Program-made: the position numbers and the translations under genes
Part shown: piece by piece, positions 34,709 through 48,400 of the stretch
How the letters are laid out: each line of letters starts with the position of its first letter
Position numbering within the stretch: the stretch's first letter is position 1
Assembly: GCA_011799875.1 (NCBI GenBank)
Contig: CM022298.1
Span: 722,233,622-722,297,621 of the forward strand
Length of the DNA: 64,000 nt
Direction: 5' to 3'
DNA from: Thinopyrum elongatum
Taxonomy: Eukaryota > Streptophyta > Magnoliopsida > Poales > Poaceae
Notes under the pieces: model-generated
Databases searched by the model: none
What the model was told of the DNA's origin: nothing
What the model saw: only the letters and a program-made list of their open reading frames with translations

Positions 34709-35791
34709 ATTCCACTATGGAAATGGGATAAGGTTCAAATGGATTTCATTACTGGCCTTTCGAAGTCACAGAAGGGTCACAATGCTATTCTTGTCATCGT
34801 CGACCAACTTTCTAAAGTTGCACACTTTCTGCCTGTCAAGGAGACTATCACTGCTAGTCAGTTAGCAGAGCATTATATCTCCAGAATTGTTTCACTCCAC
34901 GGTATTCCGAAGGAGATCAGTTCGGACCATGGCGGTCTTTTCACCTCCAAGTTCTAGGAAAGTTTCCAAGAAGCTATGGGAACTCATATCACCTGGAGTT
35001 CAGCTTATCATCCCCAATCCCAAGGCCAAGTCGAGCGAGTAAATCAAGTGCTTGAAGATATGCTTCGGGCTTGTGCTATATCGTTCGGCAAGAAGTGGGA
35101 AGAATCTCTCCCGTTTGCTGAATTCTCTTATAACAACAGCTATCAAGCCAGCTTGAAAATGGCCCCCTTCAAAGTACTTTACGGATGTAAGTGTCGAACC
35201 CCTCTTAATTGGTCAAAAACTGGGGAACGACCACTCGTGGGACCGGACATTATTCAACATGCCGAAGAACAAGTCCGTATTGTCCGAGAAAATCTCAAAG
35301 CGGCTCAGGACCGCCAGAAGAGCAACTATGATCGCAAATGATGGGGCTTGACCTATCAACCAGGTGATCAAGCTTATCTTCGTGTCACTCCTATGAAGGG
35401 CACCCGTCGTTTCGGAATCAAGGGCAAGTTAGCTCCATGCTACATCGGCCCCTTTCGCATTGTTGCCAGACATGGACAGGTGGCATATAAATTGGAGTTG
35501 CCATCCCAATTCTCTCATATCCACAACGTCTTCCATGTGTCGCAACTTCGTAAATGCTTCAAGAAATCTCCACACCACGCAGTGGATCACGAGATGCTCG
35601 AATTGCAAGATGATCTTTCTTATAAGGAGCATCCGATCCGCATTCTTGATGAAGCTGAACGTCGAACCCGTCAGAAGACAACCAAGTTCCTGAAAGTGCA
35701 GTGGTCGAATCACACTGAAGATGAAGCCACTTGGGAACGCGAGGATCACCTTCGGGAAGAATACCCCGACCTCTTTCCTTCTACCTCCTAA
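34709..35791 (+). pseudogene. Integrase core plus chromodomain-like tail, two nonsense codons
   Basis: A single frame from about 34709 to the stop at 35789-35791 is broken only by TAG at 34955-34957 (after GGLFTSKF, where a Trp codon is usual) and TGA at 35339-35341. The DDE triad is visible: Asp in MDFITGL, Asp in SSDHGG, Glu in GQVERVNQ. The zinc finger is missing. The GPY-type segment (GKLAPCYIGPFRIVARHGQV) is followed by FHVSQLRKC. The C-terminus (KVQWSNHTEDEATWEREDHL) is the chromodomain-like tail of plant chromoviruses. No frameshifts are seen, so decay is recent or the frame was maintained for long. Confidence 0.8.
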
Positions 35792-35829
35792 ATTCTCGGG
35801 ACGAGAATTTCTTTTAGAGGAGGAGAATT

Positions 35830-36315
35830 TGTAACACCTCTGTGTAATAGCCACTGTGATCATCTGCTAAAAATGCGAAGCCACTTCATTTGCAATGCCT
35901 AGTCATAGTGGTTAATCTAAATAATCCAACTTCTATTCGGGAAATCAACTCAAATTCAAAAGTGCAAAATAAAGTTGCTCAAATCCTGTTGGAAAAATAT
36001 TCACCTTATAGCAAATAATTCAAAACTATTTGCTGTTAAGGAACACAACATCACCATCAACCACAGAAGGGTCTAAGCATTTAAATCAGAGCCAAAACAA
36101 CATTTAAATGTCCTATTCATTTTTGAATAATTTCAAATGGATTCAAATGCTGCCCAATCTTTTTGTGGTAATGCAGAGTAATCCAAAGTAATTATGTGGC
36201 CAAGTCCCACATTTCTGCTAAATGTTTTGACTGCTCAAAATATTGCAAAACCCCTCTGTTAAAAATAAAACAGAGAGGTAAATTGAAAAAGGCCCTATGC
36301 TACCACAGTGGACTG
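35830..36315 (+). repeat. 3' LTR of element 3, first 486 bp
   Basis: Nearly identical to 27655-28140. It breaks after CAGTGGACTG at 36315, where the copia LTR begins; GACTG is the candidate target site. Confidence 0.85.
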
Positions 36316-38488
36316 TGTAGGGTAACGCAGCAGAAAACAAAAATTTTCCGCCCTACGCACCAGCCCAGGACCACTATGGAGACTGCATACAAGGTTTGAT
36401 CATGTTCGTTACCGACTCGTAGCGCAGCGGAAGTAGAGTCGATGACGATCGGCGGTGCAGATCCCCGCAGCTAGGATTTACAACCTCCCAACCGCGAGGA
36501 TGTATACCCTCGTCTTCCCTTCGGACAGCCCTCCGGGAGGCGGTCGAACAGTCCCCCGGACGATGTCGCGGACAGCCCTTCGGGAGGACCTTCGAAACTC
36601 GAATGGTCACTCGGACAGCCCTTCGGGAGGACTCACAGAACTCGGACCGTCACTTGGACAGCCCTTCGGGAGGCACTCTCGAACAGCCCCTCGGGCACTA
36701 AGATCGAAACTACGACCTCTCTACAGAGTTGCACACATACGGTGTCACCTATCCGGCAGGGCTTCGCCGTCCAGAACTAGTTCCTGCCAGAACCCAGACA
36801 GCCTTTCGGCTCTACGAAACTCTTTTCGTGGGAGGGAGAGAGAAGCCAGATAACATCTTGGCATGTGTATGAGAGCAAGGGATGGGGAGAATGGCAGCCC
36901 CTTCTCCTCCTTTTATAGGCCAAGGCAAGGGGTGGGGTGGGATGTTGAAATACCAAAATACCCAAGCTTTATGTCACACATGAAAGGGCATAATGGTAAC
37001 ACAAGGGGGGCACCAAGGGGACACCACCATGGCAGCCCTTGGGCCGGCCCACACCTTGTCTCCCCATGGGGGAGGGCCCCCCCAACAAGCCACCAACATG
37101 TCTCCATGAAACATGCATGCTCCCTAGACAAAAAGCCACCAAACATGCAACCCCCGATTCGTGGGATCTTGTCCCCTCGCTCTGAGACAAGATGTTTTCC
37201 GCGAAACTTTTTCTGAAAAATTCCAAAAAGTCCCAGAACATTTCCGGCACCCTCTAAAATTATTCTGGGCATGATCCGAAACATTTTCGATGCGGTGGTT
37301 TTCATCAGCGGAAAGCATTAACAGCGGTTACGGCAGTTTCGGAACATTTCCGGTTTTTCTCTCCGAAAATTCCCAGAAGTTCCCAGACCAATTCTGGCAT
37401 CCTCTGAAAATTTCCAGGCGGTGCCGAAACCCTTTTTGACCAAATAATATATTCCGAAACAACTTTTCGGTTTTACCGAAACTCTTTCGGTGTTCTCTCT
37501 CTCGGAACTCTTCCGTTGTCTCCGAAACATTTTCGGTGACTTTCTCTCAGACTCCCTGTCTAGCGTTCAACAGATAGATGACCCTTAAGCGTGTGACCCT
37601 ATAGGTTCGGTGAAGTATAGACATGACCGGAACACTTTCCGATTAATGATCAGCATCGGAGCCGTGGACACCCATATTGACCCCTATACCCACACGAATG
37701 AATATTCGAGTGAACCTCCAGTTGCCGTGTGCTATTCCTGTTGCTTCGCGATATGTTACAAATACCCAAGGTGAGACATGTTGGCATTCCCGTGGATCAA
37801 CAACTTGTCCACTATGCTAGTTACCTCGTTACCGGTATTGTTCTCTTTTCTCGTTACCGTGTTCCGGCATCCCCGTGATCAAATCACAAAGTGTCTGGCC
37901 AGACGATGATGGATACCGTAACACCGAGAGGGCCCAGAGATATCTCTCCATCGCCGGAGGAGCAAATCCCAATCTTGAGCTATCAAGTTACTTGACATAC
38001 TTTTCCATGAACCCGTAAGCCGCCGTAATAGCCACCCATTTACGGATGACGTTTAACAAACCCCAAAGTTCATGAAGCAAGCATGAAGAAACTCGATACT
38101 CTCATGGTCTAAGGAATTATGCAAACATTAACCATCTCTGCGTTATTAACCATTAACTTGTGACGAATGTATCTCATAGCATAACATCAATCGGGTCGAT
38201 TCAACACAAATGTTCTTCTAACATTTGTGCCCTCAAAGTTGCTGGCATAGGCATGCCTATGATTGGGAAAACATAATCATCATGCAACACTTGAGCTAGT
38301 CTTAGAGGCATGACTAGGAATACATTATACCGTTTATTATTCCACACGTGCACATGGGTTTTCCCCAGAGCCTTTATGGATATACGGGCTCGGGAACCAC
38401 AGCAGTTATAGCATGGAACATAAACCTAATTATGAACACGGAGATAAATAATAACATTTATTATTGCCTCTAGGGCATATCTCCTACA
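36316..38488 (-). repeat. Copia LTR, subtype A (distal left)
   Basis: 2173 bp; minus strand TGTAGGAGATATGCCC...GTTACCCTACA. TATA box at 36911-36917 (minus strand TATAAAA). Four 18-bp repeats with GAAGGGCTGTCC lie at 36523-36672. A CCGAAA/TTTCGG palindrome cluster lies at about 37250-37540. Confidence 0.9.
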
Positions 38489-38700
38489 GACTCCCACTTG
38501 CACTAGAGTCAATAATCTAGTTAATGCTAATGCACTTCACACCTGTGGCACACCGGTGTAAATATGCTTCGCTTGTGGTATAGCCTGATGTCCAACGGAT
38601 CTGACGACTTCAGCTCCGTGTGTATCTTTGCATATCCTCACGTTTTCACGCTTTCACAAAATTCATATTTTGTGTGGACTTGGCTTTGTATGTATGTGAA

Positions 38701-40941
38701 TCACAGGTCGAACCTGGATTTCTCAGACTGAGTTATGGAGCAACTATCTGCAGTGGTGTCCCATTGACAAAAGCCATCTTGGAACCATACTAAGTTCATG
38801 AATGAACTATATGATTCAACATCTTCTTTGTCGCTTTTAAAAGCGGCAACATACTTCGCCTCTGTTATAGAATTCGCCACAGTAACTTGTTTGGAACAAT
38901 TTCCAACTACCGTGCCACCATATTGTGTATTGCACAAAACCCTTAACTTAAATCGAAAATCGCTTGGAGCATGGATGAAGACTGTATCGATGTAACCTTT
39001 TACAACGAACTCTTCATGATCTCTGCTTGCGAGAATACATGTCATCAGTGCTACTATAGTACTCAATGACCCTTTTTCACTGTTGTCCCATGATCAGTAC
39101 TTTTGATCACTTTGGTATCTATACTCGCAACAACTTTGGGAGTATTGGACATATCTGGTTGTTTTTACATACCATGGAATACATGATTAATCCAAACACA
39201 AGAGTGTGTGGAATCTCCATCATGTATTTTGCTCATCAGTGTTTTGGGACACCGAGTCTTGCAAAAACTCTTTCCATGTGACTTCGGCAAGAATCACTCC
39301 TTGACGTTTTTAATGCTAAAAGGTTTTAGCATCTTGTCAATATGTATCTTTACTTAGCCCTATTAGGTAAATCTATCTCCATAGATCATCATGCCTAATA
39401 TAAAGGCTATTTAGCCCAAGCACTTCATTGAAAAACTATTTTCAAATGAAGTCCTAATTCGTGTCAAGAATTTTAATTCCAATTAACAATGTGTCAAGCA
39501 CACAAGGTTTTTAGAAATGTTATTATGCTCCCACTTACTTTCTTGAATTACAAGTATCTTCGTTACCCATTGATGAAGTCAAAACCCTTTTTGACCATTT
39601 CATCAAAACACGAAGATTCCAACTCCTCTTTGCTCTCTTCTGTCCATCGCTGGAACTCTGAAGTTTGCACCCTTACTAGCATCCTCTGGATTGACAAAAT
39701 ACCTTGGACTGTAACACATGCGAGTCCTTGGTTTCATTTCCATCAGATGGAAATCCTTTTGTCATCCATTGTTTTATATCTCATGATATGAAATATGTAT
39801 TAATTGCTAGTTCAACCCGAACCGACTTTAAGCATCGCTACGGTGAAGCAACCTCATCGTAGTCAACTCCTTGAACTTGTATATTGCAACAAGTCGAGCT
39901 TTATGGATAAAACATTTTTATTCGTATCAGTTATAGTTCCATAAATATTCGTCAGACTCTAAGTCTTCCGAAAGGTGTATCAAGGTTTTAATCTTGAATC
40001 ACTTATATGGAAACTATCTCGGATTGTATTGGCATTTAGCCAATTCCGGAGTCAGGGCCCATCAACGCTTCCTTGTGTATCGTAGGTATACTGTTGTCTA
40101 ACAACAATATCTCATTTGCGCACCTGAGAGGTTTGCATGAGCCTTGCCTACATGGTTCAGCTGCAAGTTCGACCGAAGTCCATACATTTTATTGTAGAGA
40201 CTTCCGTATCAGTCGCAGTAGGAAACTCTGGAATTACTTCCAAGGTCTCTTTCCTTTGACCTGATGACGGAGATACTGGTTATCTCGTCGAGTTGCATTA
40301 TTCTCCCACTCACCTTTTTGAAAGAACCATTTTCTTCAAAAAGCATACCGTTCTTTGTGGCAAACCTATTTGCCTCGGTATAGTGAGGGAGGAATACCCA
40401 ACATTTTGGGATAACCTACAAAGTAGCACTTGTCTGATTTGGAATAGGTTTGTAACCTTTTACACAAGCCCCATATTCCAAATGTTAAGAAAAGATATAA
40501 CATGGTTGGGCGTACCATACCATGCTGTCATTTCAACAGACCCGATGGAGCTCTTTTCAGTGTAAAAGCCGCAGTCTCTAAAGCATCACCTTTTAAAAGG
40601 GATAATGGCAAATTTATATATGTCATCTTTGATCTTACCATGTCATAAATGGTTCGATTACATCTTCACGGACTTTCCACTCACAGTGGTGTTCCGGGAG
40701 GTGTAAGTTATGAAACTCTTTTCACAACTCATCAGACATTCGCTAAACTTGTAACTCAAATATTTCTTTCTGCAATCGAATTGTAGAAACATAATTTTCT
40801 TGGTATAATAACTTCTACTTCATATTTGAAAACCTTTCGAATGATTTCAAAAGATCCAGACTTACGTCTCATCAAGTAAATATCCATATATCTACTTGAG
40901 TCATTTCTGAAGATAGATAAATCCACTACTTGCAACAACAT
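38701..40941 (-). pseudogene. Copia pol remnant 1: integrase, reverse transcriptase, RNase H
   Basis: From 40941 down: integrase core with SRYMDIYLMRRKSGSFE, then the integrase C-terminal side (APSGLLKRQ-type and KCYFVGYPK-type segments, 40330-40600). Reverse transcriptase scraps follow (KARLVA near 39880; FDEMVKKGFDFIN near 39590), and an open 121-codon RNase H frame (39066-38701) with GYIDT and SITEAKY carrying the Asp and Glu positions. Many stops and frameshifts lie between. The YVDD active site is not recoverable. Confidence 0.75.
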
Positions 40942-41183
40942 TTATTGAACTACACACATCAAAATGTATGATCACCAATAAGTTTGTTGCTCATTCCTTA
41001 TGGCCTGTGAACGGTATTTCAGTCACTTCACTTTTCGGAGGAAATTTGCAAGTGTCAGATGATTCAAAATCAAACGACTTCAAAATCCATCATAATGGAG
41101 TTTTCCATGCGGGTTTCTCCAATGTGACCAAATGCAGTGCCACACTTGTGTGGTATTCTTTTAGTCTTGCGACATTTAGCGTC

Positions 41184-41543
41184 AGTGTTATAGATGTATC
41201 ATATTACCATCAATATTCATAACATACGTCCAATTTTGGATGGAAGCATGGCCCTCCATGTTATTCATAATACTGAACAACAATTGTTGTTTTATGAACA
41301 ACTCTTTTGCAACAAACATTGTGCAATGGGCTAGAGTGTATGAAACTCTAAAATGAATTATGAAAGTAAACCCAGAGGTAATATATTATTATCAATATTC
41401 ATAACATACATCTCATTCATAATGAAAGTATGGCCCTTATGTTATTCATAACGTCGAACATCAAAAGTTCTCTTATGAACAACCTTCTTGCAAGATACCT
41501 TATGCAATGGGCTAGAGTTCGTGAAACTCTAAATGAATTATGA
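41184..41543 (-). repeat. 180-bp tandem duplication in copia internal region 1
   Basis: Two diverged 180-bp units (41184-41363, 41364-41543), each with CTAGAGTnnnTGAAACTCTA and TTATTCATAA blocks. The same duplication is in the other copies (48401-48760, 57471-57830). Confidence 0.75.
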
Positions 41544-43788
41544 AAATGAATACAGACGGTAATACACCGATGGAAGGTATAGTAACATTTACTATGTTCC
41601 CTGTGTATACCTAAACCTCATTCCTGGCTAGTCTTTCAGGCCATAGTAGTTCTTACATCGAGTTGCAACAGAATGCAATCGAGCGGGTATCTTTGTGATT
41701 AACTCACAATACCCAAGAATTAGTGATTAACATGTTTAACCATAATTCCCAAGAACTATATCTTTGACCAGCCTTCTATACATCAAAAACTTGCATGACA
41801 TTCATACATGAGCTGGATATTCCAGTCTTCTATCTTATTGCCTTTATACTTCTAACAGTTTAACTTTCAGTATTTCTCCTACTCTCAGAAGAAGCACCCA
41901 ACTTAAGAGTGGCGTTAGCCCCGGACTTCCTAGGTGTGTAAGTCACACTAACACCCTTCGGACACTTCCTTTCTCTTTAAGTTGTTGTTTTATTCATTTT
42001 TCATCATATGACAGGCGTTCTACTGGATCCCTCTCTTATCAGTCTAATGCATAGTAAACTCCTTTACTAATAGTTTGCAAACAAACATTGCTTTGGATAT
42101 CTCATATCTTTTAGCCTTTGTCTGTCTCTGAAAATGATTTTCAGATTCCATGAATATCACATAACTATCCAAACTTTCGAAGTTCAGGTCTGATGGAAGC
42201 AAACATATTGCACTTGACTGAAACGGAATTCTAGCTTTTGGATCGAAGGACGAGAGTCACATGATCCATAGCATAAGCGAGAGAATACCGAAAGTATGCG
42301 ATAGGACAAAGTCCTTCTCGGCACTCTGGAGGACAATCCTCACATTACGTTACCAACCGTAAAGATTTAACCAGATATTTAACAGCTATTCAATTTTAAT
42401 AGGGAAGGTGGAAATGCGAGCCATTATTCTACAACTATTATGCAAATCACACTTAGACAGTGTTCAAAATTAATTGCACTGAGAATTAAACAAGTTAATT
42501 CAACAGTGCTCTCCCACTCAAATCAATATCTCTCATAATTGATTGTGAGCGATTCAAGATCCATATTACAATTCAACGCCAAGGATGTGTCCATCTCAAG
42601 TGACGAAAATTGCAATGGGTAGGCCAACTTGCCAATCACATCTCTATGTGACTCTTGTTCATCTTTCGATGGGCGTGTTCCGAGCTCAGGACGCTCCTCC
42701 AGAACGTCAAGACAACCAAGTGATCTTGCTGCGAGGTCTCAACTCACCCGCCTCACACTTCCCTAATCGTTCGCACCCATGTGTCCTTGTGATGCCCCGA
42801 AAAGTTAGGTGCCGTGACGGTGCTACACTTGGGAGAACACTAACTACTTGATATTTTTGTGAGAGATCACCCTAATAAAAGCGACTACCGCGCAATCAAG
42901 AAGGGTGTAACATAAGGGATAAACATCTCAGGCAATTCATAATAGCATGATATGGTATAGCCCTTTCTGACGGAGAAGTCTTGTATTTCTTCGTCTTCGG
43001 CATTCGCGTCGGTGTTCACCTTTGCGAAGATTGCCACCACCTTGTCGATGCACCAGATAATATTGCTATCTCTATAGCTAATAAAATAATGCATTACAAC
43101 AAGGTTGACACGCAGGTCATTTAAAGTGCAATCATATGGCTCCAACCATCATGCCGAATCATGACACACCGGTCAATAAATTTACATTATATAGTCATCT
43201 CATACATAATCAAATTATTATGAACACTGCTATACCACATCATATGCACATGCAAACCCTCCTGCAAAACCAAGTTAGACACCTCTAATCGGTTCATGCA
43301 AAAACTTGTTTTACGTGGCTTCTAAGGTTTCGAAACAAACCGAAGCTACCAACGTCCATCATCAAGTATGATAATTCAAGTCGCTAGATTAACTTTCCAG
43401 GGTGTATGAAAACCGAGATAATAAAATCTCGAGCCCCATACTAAACTTCGTCATACGCATGAGCCCCGTGCAGATCATATCTGCATTGCCCTTTTGTCTG
43501 CGAAATTTCATCTTTCCTTTTAACTACGGTGGAATTCAATGAACTGTTAGCACTTCGTTGATCAATCTGGATCGCGGATTGCCAGAACTTTGAAACTCCA
43601 CCATACTGTTATCAAGATCAGAAATATGCAAATTCCAGGGAAGCAACAAGAACATCGGGTAACAGATTTCATCTGCTACCCGCACAAATAATTTTCAGTA
43701 ATAGAACTCATCTACTACCTAATTATATTGTGCAACACCCATACATCTCTATGTATTCTAGATCGCAACCTGCATCTACGCATAGCAC

Positions 43789-43802
43789 GGCTCATGATGC
43801 CA
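43789..43802 (-). promoter_or_regulatory. Altered primer-binding site, copia internal region 1
   Basis: Minus strand TGGCATCATGAGCC, one base from the LTR. The usual plant copia site is TGGTATCAGAGCC. All four copies in the window share this form. Confidence 0.6.
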
Positions 43803-43803
43803 C

Positions 43804-45975
43804 TGTAGGGTAACGCAGCAGAAAACAAAAAATTTCCGCCCTACGCACCAGCCCAGGACCACTATGGAGACTGCATACAAGGTTTGATCATGTTCGTTAC
43901 CGACTCGTAGCGCAGCGGAAGTAGAGTCGATGACGATCGGCGGTGCAGATCCCCGCAGCTAGGATTTACAACCTCCCAACCGCGAGGATGTAGACCCTCG
44001 TCTTCCCTTCGGACAGCCCTCCGGGAGGCGGTCGAACAGTCCCCCGGACGATGTCGCGGACAGCCCTTCGGGAGGACCTTCAAAACTCGAATGGTCACTC
44101 GGACAGCCCTTCGGGAGGACTCACAGAACTCGGACCGTCACTTGGACAGCCCTTCGGGAGGCACTCTCGAACAGCGCCTCGGGCACTAAGATCGAAACTA
44201 CGACCTCTCTACAGAGTTGCACACATACGGTGTCACCTATCCGGCAGGGCTTCGCCGTCCAGAACTAGTTCCTGCCGGAACCCAGACAGCCTTTCGGCTC
44301 TACGAAACTCTTTTCGTGGGAGGGAGAGAGAAGCCAGATAACATCTTGGCATGTGTATGAGAGCAAGGGATGGGGAGAATGGCAGCCCCTTCTCCTCCTT
44401 TTATAGGCCAAGGCAAGGGGTGGGGTGGGATGTTGAAATACCAAAATACCCAAGCTTTATGTCACACATGAAAGGGCATAATGGTAACACAAGGGGGGCA
44501 CCAAGGGGACACCACCATGGCAGCCCTTGGGCCGGCCCACACCTTGTCTCCCCATGGGGGGGGGGGCCCCCAACAAGCCACCAACATGTCTCCATGAAAC
44601 ATGCATGCTCCCTAGACAAAAAGCCACCAAACATGCAACCCCCGATTCGTGGGATCTTGTCCCCTCGCGCTGAGACAAGATGTTTTCCGCGAATTTTTTT
44701 CTGAAAAATTCCAGAAGGTCCCAAAACATTTCCGGCACCCTCTAAAATTATTCTGGGCATGATCCGAAACATTTTCAGTGCGGTGGTTTTCATCAGCGGA
44801 AAGCATTAACAACGGTTACGGCAGTTTCGGAACATTTCCGGTTTTTCTCTCCGAAAATTCCCAGAAGTTCCCAGACCAATTCTGGCATCCTCTGAAAATT
44901 TCCAGGCGGTGCCGAAACCCTTTTTGACCAAATAATATATTCCGAAACAACTTTTCGGTTTTACCGAAACTCTTTCGGTGTTCTCTCTCTCGGAACTCTT
45001 CCGTTGTCTCCGAAACATTTTCGGTGACTTTCTCTCAGACTCCCTGTCTAGCGTTCAACAGATAGATGACCCTTAAGCGTGTGACCCTATAGGTTCGGTG
45101 AAGTATAGACATGACCGGAACACTTTCCAATCAATGATCAGCATCGGAGCCGTGGACACCCATATTGACCCCTATACCCACACGAATGAATATTCGAGTG
45201 AACCTCCAGTTGCCGTGTGCTATTCCTGTTGCTTCGCGATATGTTACAAATACCCGAGGTGAGACATGTTGGCATTCCCGTGGATCAACAACTTGTCCAC
45301 TATGCTAGTTACCTCGTTACCGGTATTGTTCTCTTTTCTCGTTACCGTGTTCCGGCATCCCCGTGATCAAATCACAAAGTGTTTGGCCAGACGATGATGG
45401 ATACCGTAACACCGAGAGGGCCCAGAGATATCTCTCCATCGTTGGAGGAGCAAATCCCAATCTTGAGCTATCAAGTTACTTGACATACTTTCCCATGAAC
45501 CCGTAAGCCGCCGTAATAGCCATCCAGTTACGGATGACGTTTAACAAACCCCAAAGTTCATGAATCAAGCATGAAGAAACTCGATACTCTCATGGTCTGA
45601 GGAATTATGCAAACGTTAACCATCTCTGTGTTATTAACCATTAACTTGTGACGAATGAATCTCATAGCATAACATCAATCGGGTCGATTCAACACAAATG
45701 TTCTTCTAACATTGTGCCCTCAAAGTTGCTGGCATAGACATGCCCATGATTGGGAAAACATAATCATCATGCAACACTTGAGCTAGTCTTAGAGGCATGA
45801 CTAGCAATACATTTTACCGTTTATTATTCCACACGTGCACATGGGTTTTCCCCAGAGCCTTTATGGATATACGGGCTCGGGAACCACAGCAGTTATAGCA
45901 TGGAACATAAACATAATAATGAGCATGGAGATAAATAATAACATTTATTATTGCCTCTAGGGCATATCTCCTACA
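43804..45975 (-). repeat. Copia LTR, subtype A (middle of left array)
   Basis: 2172 bp, TATA box at 44399-44405 on the minus strand. It is shared by both units of the left array. The sequence after its end (45976) lacks the polypurine tract. Confidence 0.9.
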
Positions 45976-48159
45976 ATAGTGTCCCATTGACAAAAGCCAT
46001 CTTGGAACCATACTAAGTTCATGAATGAACTATATGATTCAACATCTTCTTTGTCGCTTTTAAAAGCGGCAACATACTTCGCCTCTGTTATAGAATTCGC
46101 CACAGTAACTTGTTTGGAACAATTTCCAACTACCGTGCCACCATATTGTGTATTGCACAAAACCCTTAACTTAAATCAAAAATCGCTTGGAGCATGGATG
46201 AAGACTGTATCGATGTAACCTTTTACAACGAACTCTTCATGATCTCTGCTTGCGAGAAAACATGTCATCAGTGCTACTATAGTACTCAATGACCCTTTTT
46301 CACTGTTGTCCCATGATCAGTACTTTTGATCACTTTGGTATCTATACTCGCAACAACTTTGGGAGTATTGGACATATCTGGTTGTTTTTACATACCATGG
46401 AATACATGATTAATCCAAACACAAGAGTGTGTGGAATCTCCATCATGTATTTTGCTCATCAGTGTTTTGGGACACCGAGTCTTGCAAAAACTCTTTCCAT
46501 GTGACTTCGGCAAGAATCACTCCTTGACGTTTTTAATGCTAAAAGGTTTTAGCATCTTGTCAATATGTATCTTTGCTGAGCCCTATTAGGTAAATCTATC
46601 TCCATAGATCATCATGCCTAATATAAAGGCTATTTAGCCCAAGCACTTCATTGAAAAACTATTTTTAAATGAAGTCCTAATTCGTGTCAAGAATATTAAT
46701 TCCAATTAACAATGTGTCAAGCACACAAGGTTTTTAGAAATGTTATTATGTTCCCACTTACTTTCTTGAATCACAAGCATCTTCGTTACCCATTGATGAA
46801 GTCAAAACCCTTTTAACCATATCATCAAAACACGAAGATTCCAACTCCATTTTGCTCTCTTCTATCCATCGCTGGAACTCTGAAGTTTGCATACTTACTA
46901 GCATCCTTTGGACTGACAAAATACCTTGGATTGTATCACATGCAAGTCCTTGGTTTTATTTCCATCGGATGGAAATCCTTTCGTCATCCTTGTTTCATAT
47001 CTCATGATTGAAATATGTATTAATTGCTAGTTCAACCCGAACCGACTTTAAGCATCGCTATGGTGAAGCAACCTCATCGTAGTCAACTCCTTGAACTTGT
47101 ATATTGCAACAAGTCGAGCTTTATGGATAAAACATTTTTATTCGTATCAGTTATAGTTCCATAAATATTCGTCAGACTCTAAGTCTTCCGAAAGGTGTAT
47201 CAAGGTTTTAATCTTGAATCACTTATATGGAAACTATCTCGGATTGTATTGGCATTTAGCCAATTCCGGAGTCAGGGCCCATCAACGCTTCCTTGTGTAT
47301 CGTAGGTATACTGTTGTCTAACAACAATATCTCGTTTGCGCACCTGAGAGGTTTGCACGAGCCTTGCCTACGTGGTTCAGCTGCAAGTTCGACCGAAGTC
47401 CATACATTTTATTGTAGAGACTTCCGTATCAGTCATAGTAGGAAACTCTGGAATTACTTCCAAGGTCTCTTTCCTTTGACCTGATGACGGAGATACTGGT
47501 TATCTCGTCGAGTTGCATTATTCTCCCACTCACCTTTTTGAAAGAACCATTTTCTTCAAAAAGCATACCGTTCTTTGTGGCAAACCTATTTGCCTCGGTA
47601 TAGTGAGGGAGGATTACCCAATGACTTGGGATAACCTACAAAGTAGCACTTGTCTTATTTGGAATAGGTTTGTAACCTTTTACACAAGCCCCATATTCCA
47701 AATGTTTAAGAAAAGATATAACATGGTTGGGCGTACCATACCATGGTGTCATTTCAACAGACCCGATGGAGCTCTTTTCAGTGTAAAAGCCGCAGTCTCT
47801 AAAGCATCACTCTTTAAAAGGGATAATGGCAAATTTATTTATGTCATCTTTGATCTTACCATGTCATAAATGGTTCGATTACATTTTCACGGACTTTCCA
47901 CTTGCAGTGGTGTTCCGGGAGGTGCAAGTTATGAAACTACTTTCACAACTCATCAGACATTCGCTAAACTTGTAACTCAAATATTCCTTTCTGCAATCGA
48001 ATTGTAGAAACATAATTTTCTTGTTACAATAACTTCTACTTCCTTTTTGAAAACCTTTCGAATGAATTCAAAAGATCCAGACTTACGTCTCATCAAATAA
48101 ATATCCACATATCTACTTGAGTCATTTCTGAAGATAGATAAATCCACTACTAACAACAT
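45976..48159 (-). pseudogene. Copia pol remnant 2: integrase, reverse transcriptase, RNase H (truncated)
   Basis: Same order and largely the same lesions as remnant 1: integrase SRYVDIYLMRRKSGSFE (48159-47977), then C-terminal side, reverse transcriptase scraps, and RNase H (46160-45976) with SITEAKYVAAF. RNase H loses its C-terminal end to the deletion at 45976. Confidence 0.7.
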
Positions 48160-48400
48160 TTATTGAACTACACACATCAAATGTATGATCACCAATAAGT
48201 TTGTTGTCCGTTCCTTATGGTCTGTGAACGGTATTTCAGTCACTTCACTTTTCGGAGGAAAGTTGCAAGTGTCAGATGATTCAAAATCAAATGACTTCAA
48301 AATCCATCATAATGGAGTTTTCCATGCGGGTTTCTCCAATGTGACCAAATGCAGTGCCACACTTGTGTGGTATTCTTTTAGTCTTGCGACATTTAGCGTC

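Larger units (their letters stand above)
27655..36315 (+). mobile_element. Gypsy chromovirus-type retrotransposon with 4.2-kb LTRs, partly coding (element 3)
   Basis: 5' LTR 27655-31841, internal region 31842-35829, 3' LTR from 35830 cut at 36315 by the copia array. It belongs to the same superfamily as the element at 7249. The second halves of their LTRs and the leader regions are clearly related, but the first ~2 kb of the LTRs diverge. Only integrase and a C-terminal chromodomain-like segment remain of pol. The rest of the 3' LTR and the second CTACT target site should lie beyond 64000. Confidence 0.85.
38489..43803 (-). mobile_element. Copia internal region 1 (left, distal)
   Basis: 5315 bp, with the polypurine-type GTGCAAGTGGGAGTC at its LTR end (minus strand, 38489-38503) and the altered primer-binding site at 43789-43802. 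The pol order is recognisable but broken. Gag is too eroded to delimit; the stretch roughly 41600-43700 shows only fragments. Confidence 0.8.

Noticed and set aside
36455..36853. 132-codon frame across the copia LTR, repeated in every LTR
   Set aside because: It is antisense to the element and is open only because of the CCTTCGGGAGG repeats; no start context or domain.
36913..37305. 130-codon frames in subtype A copia LTRs
   Set aside because: They lie in the U3 upstream of TATA, overlap other frames on both strands and are absent from subtype B LTRs.
40073..40264. Plus-strand frames repeated through the left copia array
   Set aside because: They are antisense to the recognisable pol remnants and mirror them exactly in the right array.
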